In this document: positions 1 to 9,374 of the stretch, in pieces
Position numbering within the stretch: position 1 is the stretch's first letter
Layout of the letters: every line of letters starts with the position of its first letter
Origin: an uncultured Prochlorococcus sp.
Lineage (GTDB): Bacteria > Cyanobacteriota > Cyanobacteriia > PCC-6307 > Cyanobiaceae
Reading direction: 5' to 3'
Assembly: GCA_902591865.1 (NCBI GenBank)
Contig: CACJCK010000004.1
Location: forward strand, 1 to 64,000
DNA: 64,000 nt
Notes under the pieces: generated by a model
Database searches by the model: none
Told to the model about the DNA's origin: nothing
What the model saw: the letters and a program-made list of their open reading frames with translations, nothing else
Position numbers and translations under genes: made by a program

Positions 1-941
1 GCATTAGGATCAGCTATTCCGATATCTTCACTGGCAGATATAAGTAGTCTTCTAAAAATAAAATTTGGATCTTCACCTGCCTCCAGCATATTCGCAAGCC
101 AGAATAAAGTTGCATCTGGATCAGAACCTCTTATGGACTTGATAAAGGCACTTATTACATCGTAATGATTTTGACCATTTTTATCGTAAACAATATTTTT
201 CTTTTGTAGTGCATCCTCTGCTATTGAGAGATTAATGTTGATTTCTTTAGCATCATTATCAGCAGTTGTTTCTATGGCCATCTCTAGCGCATTGATTAAT
301 GTCCTTGCATCTCCGCCAGAAAATTGAATTAAATGACTTATAGCATCATGAGTTAAATAAACCTTTTTTGAATCTTTTTGTTTTGAATAGTAAGTAATAA
401 CTTTTTGTATTATTTTCTGCAAATCATTTTCTGCCAAAGGAACTAATGTAAAAATACGAGACCTGCTAACAAGCGCTTTATTAACAGCAAAGAAAGGGTT
501 TTCAGTTGTAGCACCAATAAAAATTATAGTTCCATTTTCTATTGAAGGTAATAAAGCATCTTGCTGAACTGATGTAAATCTATGGACCTCATCGATAAAT
601 AAAATTGTTTTTCTTTTTGAATTTATTAATCTATCTTTTGCATTAGCGATTTCATGTCTTAATTCTTTAACACTTGATAATACGGCATTTAACTTAATTA
701 ATTTTGAACGCGTATTAAAAGAAATAATTTCAATTAGAGTAGTTTTTCCAACACCCGGAGGGCCAGAAAAAATAAAATTACTAATCTTATCGTTTAATAT
801 TGCACTTCTCAAAAGCGAATTCTCATTCAGGATTGGTTGTTGACCAAAAAAATCTTCCAAATTCTTTGGTCTCAATTTATCTGCCAAAGGTGCGTTGTTT
901 TCTATTTGAGAATAATTAGTAAATAAATTTTCGGAATGCAT
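1..941 (-). CDS. rarA: Replication-associated recombination protein A / MgsA-type AAA+ ATPase (partial, C-terminus beyond window start)
   Basis: Reverse-strand reading frame from ATG at 941 (MHSENLFTNYSQIENNAPLADKLRPKNLEDFFGQQ...) with Walker A GPPGVGKTTL, Walker B ILFIDEVHRF and GATTENPFF, open to the window edge. Confidence 0.9.
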   Translation of the reverse strand, partial: MHSENLFTNYSQIENNAPLADKLRPKNLEDFFGQQPILNENSLLRSAILNDKISNFIFSGPPGVGKTTLIEIISFNTRSKLIKLNAVLSSVKELRHEIANAKDRLINSKRKTILFIDEVHRFTSVQQDALLPSIENGTIIFIGATTENPFFAVNKALVSRSRIFTLVPLAENDLQKIIQKVITYYSKQKDSKKVYLTHDAISHLIQFSGGDARTLINALEMAIETTADNDAKEININLSIAEDALQKKNIVYDKNGQNHYDVISAFIKSIRGSDPDATLFWLANMLEAGEDPNFIFRRLLISASEDIGIADPN

Positions 942-974
942 ATAAATAAAATCAAAAATTCATTACTTTCAATT

Positions 975-2612
975 CTATGTAATTACTGTAGGAGTTTCCA
1001 TTTGAGTAAGTTGTGAAATGGTCAATAAAGCATCTAAATCATCTATTAGAGGTTTTAAAGCGATCTGAGGATTTAACGAAAGATTCTGTTGAGGACTAAA
1101 AAATTTCTCAAAGTAAAGTCTTAATGTTGCACCCTTAGTTCCAGTTCCAGAAAGGCGCACAATTACTCGAGAATTATCATCAAGGACCAATCTTAAACCT
1201 TGATTTTCACTTATGGAATTATCAACAGGATCTAAATATGAAAAGTTATCTGCAACTTCAACTAAATGGCCAGCAAAACTATTTCCTTTTAAATTTTCGA
1301 GCATGGAAGTTAGATTACCAAAGATTTGATTAGCAATATTTGAGGGGATTGCCTCATAATCATGTCTTGAATAATAATTCCTGCCAAATTGTTTCCAATG
1401 ATTCTGCATCAAATCACTTACCGAACATTTTTTCTCAGCTAAAACTTGTAACCAATACAAAACTGCCCATAGTCCATCTTTCTCTCTCACATGATTACTA
1501 CCTGTTCCGAAACTTTCTTCTCCACATAAAGTAATTAAATTAGAATCTAAAAGATTTCCAAAAAACTTCCAACCAGTAGGTGTCTCGAAACAAGGTATTT
1601 TTAATGCTCGAGCAACATTATCAACCGCTGAGCTGGTTGGCATGGATCGTGCCACACCTGTGATCCCATCTTTATAACCAGGAACACATTTTGTATTAGC
1701 AGTAATAACTGCAAGGCTATCACTAGGATTTACAAAGCATCCACTTCCTAAAATCATATTCCTATCTCCATCTCCATCACATGCAGCACCAAAACTATAA
1801 GATTTTTTATTTAATAACAAATCAGCCAAGTGAGATGCGTAAGTAAGATTAGGATCAGGATGTAAACCCCCAAAATCTTTTAACGGGTTACCATTCATGA
1901 CACAATCAGGTGCAAGACCCATTTTTTCAACAAAAATATTTTTTGCATATGGGCCTGTAACCGCATTCATTGCATCAAAGATTAACGAAAAGTCTTTTTT
2001 TAAAAAATCACTAATTTGATCAAAGTCAAAAATTTTCTCCATCAAATTAGAATAATCTGTTAATCCATCAATAATTTCTAAAGTAGTTTCGTCGTAAGGA
2101 TAAGTTCCATATTCACTAAAATCAGGTAATTGAATTTTACAAATTTTATAACTAGTTAGTAATTGTGAAGCCTTGAAAATCTTATTAGTAATTATCTCAG
2201 GAGCTGGGCCACCATTAGAGATATTCAATTTTACTCCAAAGTCGCCATCAATCCCACCAGGATTATGGCTTGCAGAAAGAATAATTCCACCAATAGCGTT
2301 TTCTTTTCTAATTAAATGTGATGTCGCAGGAGTAGATAATAAACCGTATTTTGGAACAATAACCTTTTGAACTTTATGAGCAATGCATATTTGAACAATT
2401 TTTTCTATCGCTTCAATATTGCCATATCTGCCATCACCACCAACTACTAATGTTGAACCATTTAAATCATCTAATGATTGTAAAATTGCTTCAATAAAAA
2501 CTTCTAAATAATGTTCTTCCTGAAACTTTAAAGTACTTTTTCTTAATCCAGAGGTACCTGGTTTTTGATCTAGAAAAGGAGAATTGATATTAATTACACT
2601 AACTTGATTCAT
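975..2612 (-). CDS. pgm: Phosphoglucomutase (alpha-D-phosphohexomutase family)
   Basis: 545 aa; catalytic loop SASHNPGG, metal loop DGDGDRN, sugar loop GEESFGTGS, phosphate loop RLSGTGTKGATLR. Confidence 0.95.
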   Translation of the reverse strand: MNQVSVININSPFLDQKPGTSGLRKSTLKFQEEHYLEVFIEAILQSLDDLNGSTLVVGGDGRYGNIEAIEKIVQICIAHKVQKVIVPKYGLLSTPATSHLIRKENAIGGIILSASHNPGGIDGDFGVKLNISNGGPAPEIITNKIFKASQLLTSYKICKIQLPDFSEYGTYPYDETTLEIIDGLTDYSNLMEKIFDFDQISDFLKKDFSLIFDAMNAVTGPYAKNIFVEKMGLAPDCVMNGNPLKDFGGLHPDPNLTYASHLADLLLNKKSYSFGAACDGDGDRNMILGSGCFVNPSDSLAVITANTKCVPGYKDGITGVARSMPTSSAVDNVARALKIPCFETPTGWKFFGNLLDSNLITLCGEESFGTGSNHVREKDGLWAVLYWLQVLAEKKCSVSDLMQNHWKQFGRNYYSRHDYEAIPSNIANQIFGNLTSMLENLKGNSFAGHLVEVADNFSYLDPVDNSISENQGLRLVLDDNSRVIVRLSGTGTKGATLRLYFEKFFSPQQNLSLNPQIALKPLIDDLDALLTISQLTQMETPTVIT

Positions 2613-2644
2613 ATTTTTTATAAACTTCTAAGAATCTAACTAAA

Positions 2645-2815
2645 TTAATGAGGCATTTCGGAAGTTCTTAACATAGCGATAAACCATAATGAAGAAATTA
2701 ATAATGCACTAAGAATTCCATAGTTAACACCAAATTTAGAAATTATAATTGGAACTATTAGTGGAAACGCTAATGCCCCAAACAATGGTGTAAAGGCTAC
2801 AATTTTTTTCCGCAT
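2645..2815 (-). CDS. Small hydrophobic membrane protein (56 aa)
   Basis: Hand-translated: MRKKIVAFTPLFGALAFPLIVPIIISKFGVNYGILSALLISSLWFIAMLRTSEMPH, stop TAA; two hydrophobic segments; fills the gap between pgm and the DUF4912 gene. Not in the supplied ORF track. Confidence 0.55.
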   Translation of the reverse strand: MRKKIVAFTPLFGALAFPLIVPIIISKFGVNYGILSALLISSLWFIAMLRTSEMPH

Positions 2816-2827
2816 TAATTTAATTTA

Positions 2828-3928
2828 TTAAAACCATTCAGTCTCAGCATTATCTTTTTCATTAGTATCGTCAAGTGGTGTAGTTCTATCAAATTTCATT
2901 GATATACTTTTTTCTTGCTCACCAGATACATCAACAGCTCTAATATCATATTTTTGAGTCCCGTCTCTAAATGGAACTTGAATTCTAAAAGTACCATCTG
3001 CAGCAAGAGGTACATCTTCACCACCTATTGTCAGTTTTGCAGAGGGCTCTGTAGCTCCATAAACGATCAATTCTGCATCAGCAACGAGCCAAAAAGATCT
3101 ATTTTTAACAATTCCGCTTCCAGAATCATTTAAACCTGATGACCATTTACCAGCACCTGAGTCTGTAAAATTATCATTGAGGTTTGTTGAATCTGCGTTT
3201 TCCATAAATTCTTCAGAACCGACTTTTCTTCTGAGAGGAATGTTAGTTGCTGCTTGGTATAGCCTTTCATGCATACCATTTTGTTCTGAAATAACAGGAT
3301 TAGAAATATCTGGAATTGACTCAGAGGTAGAATCTAAATTAAAAGGTACAAATTTATCAAGAATTTGCTCAGAAGGATGAGACCCAGGAACATGGCTTAT
3401 CGAGGAAAATGCCAATGACATCCAGTTAAAGCCATATTTGTAACCTAATTCCACTTTATAATCTCTATCAGCAAGTGGGATTGGCAAGTACCACTCTGTA
3501 CTGTAACTATCAACTGCTATCTCCCTTAGTGTTCCTTGATTCAAGTTGCTTCCTTCAGAACCAGATGCATCAAATAATCGTAAACATAATTTATTAGCTC
3601 CCAAAGATTGTGCTTTTTCTCTATCTGCATCAGAAATTTGCCAAAAAACATAAGCCCAATCTGGATCTCGGGGTAGGAAAACTACATTTGTTTTAACTGC
3701 TTCACTACTGTTGAAAGCATTGGACTCAAAAGTTTCTTCAGATTTTGGCTGAGGTGAACTGATATGTGTTTTGGTAACTGATTTTTCTTGGTATTTAAGT
3801 ATTAAGTCAACAAGAACTGCCTTTGTTTTGCGACTGTATAGCGGCACTGATAATTTACTTGCTTCTTGACGTAATTGTCTGAGGGTAAGTGAGAGTAATT
3901 GAACTTTGTTCATGATCCCATCAGCCAC
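2828..3928 (-). CDS. DUF4912 domain protein with Rho-N/SAP-like N-terminal segment
   Basis: 366 aa; N-term LTLRQLRQEASKLSVPLYSRKTKAVLVDLIL resembles Rho-N; central FLPRDPDWAYVFWQISD...LCLRLFDASG is DUF4912-like. Start may be an internal Met. Confidence 0.75.
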   Translation of the reverse strand: MADGIMNKVQLLSLTLRQLRQEASKLSVPLYSRKTKAVLVDLILKYQEKSVTKTHISSPQPKSEETFESNAFNSSEAVKTNVVFLPRDPDWAYVFWQISDADREKAQSLGANKLCLRLFDASGSEGSNLNQGTLREIAVDSYSTEWYLPIPLADRDYKVELGYKYGFNWMSLAFSSISHVPGSHPSEQILDKFVPFNLDSTSESIPDISNPVISEQNGMHERLYQAATNIPLRRKVGSEEFMENADSTNLNDNFTDSGAGKWSSGLNDSGSGIVKNRSFWLVADAELIVYGATEPSAKLTIGGEDVPLAADGTFRIQVPFRDGTQKYDIRAVDVSGEQEKSISMKFDRTTPLDDTNEKDNAETEWF

Positions 3929-4200
3929 TTTTAAATCTCCGTCTTTGTTTGGGATCAGTATGTTCTTTTTTTTTTGGAATTGTGTGTATTTTCGCCCTGT
4001 CGTCAGGATCCTCTGACTACTAAAAAATTGTCAAAATTGATATTTCTCCTCAAAACAGTTGGTATCAATGAAATTAAGAAATTTTCAGATCTTTTTAAAA
4101 TGTAAATTAATTTTCTTTTTTTTTAAATTTTATTACCTGAATTTGTTAACGACTCAACAAAAATATATTTTTTCTTCGGGATCAGTAAATAAAATAAAAT

Positions 4201-4554
4201 TCAACCTTGTTCAACTAAAAGTACTAAATCATCTATCTCTAAATCCTCAATACTTTTACCTATTTTTTTTGAAAAAGTACTTAATTTTTTCGAAGTGGAT
4301 TCTAACTGCTCATAAAAAAGATCACTAAATTTTTTATCATCAAATTTTTTAGATTGGTTATCACACCATTTTCTCAAGGGATTTTTATTTTGATATTCCA
4401 AACTATTATCTACATTGATAGTTTTTAAAATCTGAAGGCAATGAGCGAGTATTCTTAAATGATGTTTCTGCATTATAGGTAGATCAAAATTATCAATTTC
4501 TCGAATAGTTTCTAAGTTTAATGGATTAGACAAGGAATCAAGATGATTAGACAT
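4201..4554 (-). CDS. Conserved-type hypothetical protein, divergent from sufB
   Basis: 117 aa helical, charged ORF with ATG and stop, divergent to the suf operon; no recognisable domain. Confidence 0.6.
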   Translation of the reverse strand: MSNHLDSLSNPLNLETIREIDNFDLPIMQKHHLRILAHCLQILKTINVDNSLEYQNKNPLRKWCDNQSKKFDDKKFSDLFYEQLESTSKKLSTFSKKIGKSIEDLEIDDLVLLVEQG

Positions 4555-4649
4555 TAATTTTTAGTTTTAATAAAGGGAAAAAACTCAATATTGGGGGTAT
4601 CTTTCGTTAAAGTATATAAAGCTAATTGTAATAAATTATTTTTAATAAC

Positions 4650-6092
4650 ATGGTTAACGAAAATTTAGTTAAAGATGCAGTTAAAGAGCCTTACAAATAT
4701 GGTTTCGTTACTGATATTGAAACTGAAAAAATAGAAAAGGGATTAAATGAAGATATCATAAGATTAATTTCACAGAAAAAAGAAGAGCCAAAATTTCTTC
4801 TAGATTTTAGATTAAAAGCTTTTAAAAAATGGCAAAAAATGAAAGAGCCTGATTGGGCAGCATTAGGATATAAAAAAATTGATTATCAAGATATTATTTA
4901 TTACTCTGCACCTAAGCAAAAAGAGAAAATTTCTAGCTTAGATGAAGTCGATCCCAAACTTCTTGAAACTTTTGACAAATTAGGAATCCCCCTCACGGAG
5001 CAAAAAAAACTAACAAATGTAGCAGTAGATGCTGTCTTTGATAGTGTTTCTATAGCCACAACTTTTAGAGAAGAACTTGCTGAACATGGAGTTATATTCT
5101 GCTCAATTAGTGAAGCAGTAAAAAATCACGCGGATTTGATTGAAAAATATTTAGGTACAGTAGTTCCAGCTAGTGATAATTATTTTGCAGCACTAAATTC
5201 TGCAGTTTTTAGTGATGGTTCTTTTGTTTATATCCCAAAAGGTGTTTCCTGCCCTATGGATCTATCTTCCTACTTTAGAATTAATAGTGGAGATTCAGGA
5301 CAATTCGAAAGAACATTAATCATTGCTGAAGAATCAAGTTCTGTAAGTTATCTAGAAGGTTGTACAGCTCCAATGTTTGATACAAATACCCTACATGCAG
5401 CAGTTGTAGAGCTTATAGCATTAGACGACGCCACAATAAAATATTCAACAGTGCAAAATTGGTATGCTGGTGATGAAGCAGGTATTGGCGGAATTTTTAA
5501 TTTTGTCACCAAGAGAGGAAAATGTTTAGGTAGGAGAAGTAAAATTAGCTGGTCTCAAGTTGAAACAGGGTCTGCAATTACATGGAAATATCCTAGCTGT
5601 CTTCTTTTAGGGGAAGAATCTGTAGGAGAATTTTATTCAGTGGCTCTCACCAATAATCTTCAGCAAGCAGATACCGGCACAAAAATGATCCATATTGGTC
5701 CTAAGACCAAATCAACTATTGTTAGCAAAGGTATTAGTGCAGGTAACTCAAAAAATAGCTATAGAGGGCTTGTCAAAATGGGAACAAAAGCTACAGGATC
5801 AAGAAATTACAGTCAATGTGATTCAATGTTAATAGGGGATCAAGCTTCTGCAAATACATTCCCTTACATCAAATCTCAACAAGCCAATTCTGAAATTGAA
5901 CATGAAGCAAGCACATGTAGAATCTCAGAAGATCAACTTTTTTATCTCCAAAGCAGAGGTATAGAATTTGAGGAGGCAGTATCTATGATGGTCAGCGGCT
6001 TTTGCAGAGATGTATTTAATCAATTACCTATGGAATTTGCTGCTGAAGCAGATAAGTTACTGGCACTTAAATTAGAGGGATCAGTAGGTTAA
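4650..6092 (+). CDS. sufB: Fe-S cluster assembly protein SufB
   Basis: 480 aa; [29 protein letters not shown]-terminal [22 protein letters not shown]; first of the suf operon. Confidence 0.97.
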   Translation: MVNENLVKDAVKEPYKYGFVTDIETEKIEKGLNEDIIRLISQKKEEPKFLLDFRLKAFKKWQKMKEPDWAALGYKKIDYQDIIYYSAPKQKEKISSLDEVDPKLLETFDKLGIPLTEQKKLTNVAVDAVFDSVSIATTFREELAEHGVIFCSISEAVKNHADLIEKYLGTVVPASDNYFAALNSAVFSDGSFVYIPKGVSCPMDLSSYFRINSGDSGQFERTLIIAEESSSVSYLEGCTAPMFDTNTLHAAVVELIALDDATIKYSTVQNWYAGDEAGIGGIFNFVTKRGKCLGRRSKISWSQVETGSAITWKYPSCLLLGEESVGEFYSVALTNNLQQADTGTKMIHIGPKTKSTIVSKGISAGNSKNSYRGLVKMGTKATGSRNYSQCDSMLIGDQASANTFPYIKSQQANSEIEHEASTCRISEDQLFYLQSRGIEFEEAVSMMVSGFCRDVFNQLPMEFAAEADKLLALKLEGSVG

Positions 6093-6113
6093 TTAATCAA
6101 TTTCTAAACTGAA

Positions 6114-6899
6114 ATGCAAAGTAAAATGAAAGAATCAGATCCAATTTTAGAAGTTGAAAATCTTTCTGCATCTACAGATAATCTTCCAATTTTAAAAGGG
6201 GTTTCACTTACTGTCTATCCTGGAGAAATCCATGCCATTATGGGAAGAAATGGATGTGGCAAAAGTACTCTTTCGAAAATCATTGCAGGACATCCATCGT
6301 ACAGTATTACAAATGGCGACATAAAATTTTTAGGTGAAAACATCAACTCTCTAGAACCTGAAGAGAGATCTCAATCAGGAATTTTTCTTGGTTTTCAATA
6401 TCCGATTGAGATTCCAGGTGTAAGTAATCTTGAGTTTCTTAGAGTTTCAACTAATGCTAGAAGGAAATTCCTCAACAAAGAAGAATTGGATATTTTTGAT
6501 TTTGAAGAATTAGTTAAAGAAAAGTTAGAAATTGTGAAAATGGATCACGCATTCCTATCAAGGAGTGTGAATCAAGGCTTTTCCGGAGGTGAAAAAAAAA
6601 GAAATGAGATTCTGCAAATGGCTTTACTTGAGCCCAAGATAGCAATATTAGATGAGACCGATTCTGGTCTAGATATCGATGCTCTAAGAATAGTGGCATC
6701 AGGAATTAAAAAAATATCTAATGCACAAACTGGAATTATACTTATTACCCACTATCAAAGATTATTAGATGAAATTAAACCAAATTATGTCCATGTTATG
6801 TCAGACGGACAAATCATAAAAACTGGCGAGAGTGATCTTGCTCTAGAGCTTGAGGAAAAAGGGTATGAATGGACTGATAATTTTATAAAAGAGACTTAA
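6114..6899 (+). CDS. sufC: Fe-S assembly ATPase SufC
   Basis: 261 aa ABC ATPase: [36 protein letters not shown]. Confidence 0.97.
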   Translation: MQSKMKESDPILEVENLSASTDNLPILKGVSLTVYPGEIHAIMGRNGCGKSTLSKIIAGHPSYSITNGDIKFLGENINSLEPEERSQSGIFLGFQYPIEIPGVSNLEFLRVSTNARRKFLNKEELDIFDFEELVKEKLEIVKMDHAFLSRSVNQGFSGGEKKRNEILQMALLEPKIAILDETDSGLDIDALRIVASGIKKISNAQTGIILITHYQRLLDEIKPNYVHVMSDGQIIKTGESDLALELEEKGYEWTDNFIKET

Positions 6900-6903
6900 A
6901 GAA

Positions 6904-8121
6904 ATGGAAATTATTGAAAAAATAAAAACTAATAAACCGGATGACAACCTAACAGAAATACAAAAAATCTGTCTTCATAAATTACAATCAAGCCCTCTCC
7001 CTAATCCTAAAAATGAACTATGGAGACTTTCAAATAAATCAAAATTGTCAAACTTTTTAGATTACTCAGTTAATAAAAAAGATTCAAAATTTGATATACC
7101 ATATCCGAAAAATTCTCAAAGTACTATTAGATTAATAATTGGTGAGAATTGCCAAATTAAATTAATAAATAAAAATTATTCAATACAGCAATTAAGTGAG
7201 GATGAATTACAAAAATATATCAAGGAACAGATATCTTTTTTTAGGCAAAACGAAAATTGGAGTGACCTACTAAATCTATCTTTAAGTTGTAAAAAAAATA
7301 TTTTGGGATTAAAAATAAATGGATCAAAAATTCCTCCTATTGAAATTTTTAGTCATGCATCAAGTAATTCTTTAAACGCAAAAACCCTTGTAATATTTTT
7401 AGAAAAGAATTGTGATGTTGAATTATTACAAGTAAATCTTGGTAAAGAAAACTCTTCATTATCTCAATCAACTTTCTTTTGCTTGAAAGAAAATAGTTCC
7501 GTAAATCATGGTGTTGTTTCTTACGGTGAGAACAGATCAAATCTATTAAATTCTCTCAATGTGATTCAACAAAAAAATAGTTCTTACAACTTAGGAACTT
7601 TACATTTCAAATTCAATTACGCGAGATTTGAAATTAGCATTAAACAATCTGCGGGAAACGCTAAAACAAATATCAAAGGTTTGCAAATAACTAAAAGAGA
7701 TGAGCAAATTTCAACCTATACAAAAATAGAATTTAATGGCCCAAATGGATTTCTAGATCAAATTAATAAATCTCTTGCTGATAATAAATCACATGCAATT
7801 TTTGAAGGTTCAATAATAGTTCCGAAAAATGCCCAAAGAACTGATGCTTCCCAATTAAGCAGAAATTTACTTTTATCAAATCTCGCACAAATAGATACCA
7901 AACCTCAATTAGAAATAATTGCTGATGATGTCAAATGCAAACATGGAGCTACAATTTCGCAACTAAATGAAGAAGAACTTTTTTATATGCGAACAAGAGG
8001 GATCACATTAACAGAAGCGAGTAAACTACAATTAAGTTCTTACTTTCAAGAAATAATTTCATTTATTCCCATTTCAAAAGATAAATGGGATTTGCTTGAT
8101 AAACTTTTAAATGAGAATTAA
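6904..8121 (+). CDS. sufD: Fe-S assembly protein SufD
   Basis: 405 aa; C-term DDVKCKHGATISQLNEEELFYMRTRGIT typical of SufD; between sufC and sufS. Confidence 0.95.
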   Translation: MEIIEKIKTNKPDDNLTEIQKICLHKLQSSPLPNPKNELWRLSNKSKLSNFLDYSVNKKDSKFDIPYPKNSQSTIRLIIGENCQIKLINKNYSIQQLSEDELQKYIKEQISFFRQNENWSDLLNLSLSCKKNILGLKINGSKIPPIEIFSHASSNSLNAKTLVIFLEKNCDVELLQVNLGKENSSLSQSTFFCLKENSSVNHGVVSYGENRSNLLNSLNVIQQKNSSYNLGTLHFKFNYARFEISIKQSAGNAKTNIKGLQITKRDEQISTYTKIEFNGPNGFLDQINKSLADNKSHAIFEGSIIVPKNAQRTDASQLSRNLLLSNLAQIDTKPQLEIIADDVKCKHGATISQLNEEELFYMRTRGITLTEASKLQLSSYFQEIISFIPISKDKWDLLDKLLNEN

Positions 8122-9374
8122 TGGAAACGATTCAAAATTTTCCTCAAATAACGAAGAAAGACTTTCCTCTTTTAAATAAGAACTTAAAAAGTAATAAGCA
8201 AATTATTTATTTAGACCATGCTGCAACCACACAAAAACCAATACAAGTCTTAAAAAAAATTGATGAATATTACAAAAACTTTAATGCCAATGTACATAGA
8301 GGGGCACATCAATTAAGTGCTAAAGCAACAGAAGAATTTGAAAATGCGCGATATTTAATTAGCAAATATATAAAAGCGAATTCAGCAAAAGAAATTATTT
8401 TCACAAGAAATGCTACTGAGGCAATCAATCTAGTAGCTAGATCATGGGGCGAAAATTCATTAAAAGAAAACGATGAAATTCTCTTATCAATAATGGAGCA
8501 TCATAGCAATATTGTTCCATGGCAAATGGTTGCAGCAAAAAATAAATGCAAATTAAAATTTATAGGTATAGATAAAGATGGGAAATTCGATATAGATGAC
8601 TTTAAATCAAAACTAACCTCTAGAACTAAACTTGTTAGCCTAGTACATGTTAGTAATACTCTGGGTTGCTGTAATCCAATCAAAGAAATAACTAAATTAG
8701 CTAAACAAAAAGGTTCTTTAGTTTTAATAGATGCATGCCAAAGTTTGGCTCATCAAAAACTGGATGTGATTGATCTTAATATAGATTTTTTAGCTGGATC
8801 AGGACATAAACTATGCGGTCCTACAGGTATTGGTTTCCTCTGGTCAAGAAAAGAAATCCTAGAAAAAATTCCTCCTCTCTTTGGAGGTGGCGAAATGATT
8901 CAAGATGTTTTTGAAGAGACAAGTACATGGGCAGAGCTACCACACAAATTCGAAGCTGGAACTCCAGCCATTGCAGAAGCAATAGGTCTTGCAGAAGCAA
9001 TTAACTATATTAACAATATTGGATTGAATGAAATTCATGAATATGAAAAGAGTATTACAAAATATTTATTTGAAAAATTAAATCAAATAGAAAATATTGA
9101 AATCATAGGTCCATCGCCGGAAATAGATCCAGATAGAGCCTCACTTGCCACTTTTTATATAGAAAATATACATTCAAATGATATTGCTGAAATTCTCGAT
9201 TCAAAAGGAATTTGCATCAGAAGTGGCCACCATTGCTGTCAACCTCTTCACAGATACATTGGAATTAAATCAACAGCTAGAATCAGCATGAATTTCACAA
9301 CCAACAAGGAAGAAATTGATATGTTTATAGAAAAATTAAAAGATACTATTGATTTTCTAAAAATCAATTCTTAA
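8121..9374 (+). CDS. sufS: Cysteine desulfurase SufS (group II)
   Basis: 417 aa; LDHAATTQKP, GSGHKLCGPTGIGFLW (PLP Lys), RSGHHCCQPLH active-site loop; 1-nt overlap with sufD. Confidence 0.97.
   Translation: METIQNFPQITKKDFPLLNKNLKSNKQIIYLDHAATTQKPIQVLKKIDEYYKNFNANVHRGAHQLSAKATEEFENARYLISKYIKANSAKEIIFTRNATEAINLVARSWGENSLKENDEILLSIMEHHSNIVPWQMVAAKNKCKLKFIGIDKDGKFDIDDFKSKLTSRTKLVSLVHVSNTLGCCNPIKEITKLAKQKGSLVLIDACQSLAHQKLDVIDLNIDFLAGSGHKLCGPTGIGFLWSRKEILEKIPPLFGGGEMIQDVFEETSTWAELPHKFEAGTPAIAEAIGLAEAINYINNIGLNEIHEYEKSITKYLFEKLNQIENIEIIGPSPEIDPDRASLATFYIENIHSNDIAEILDSKGICIRSGHHCCQPLHRYIGIKSTARISMNFTTNKEEIDMFIEKLKDTIDFLKINS

Noticed and set aside
4002-4017. GTCAG-GATCCT-CTGAC small hairpin upstream of the DUF4912 gene
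   Set aside because: Only 5-bp arms with no T-run; too short to distinguish from chance.
4059-4328. 89-aa + strand ORF
   Set aside because: Phe/Leu/Lys-rich low complexity; overlaps antisense the more plausible 4201..4554 ORF.
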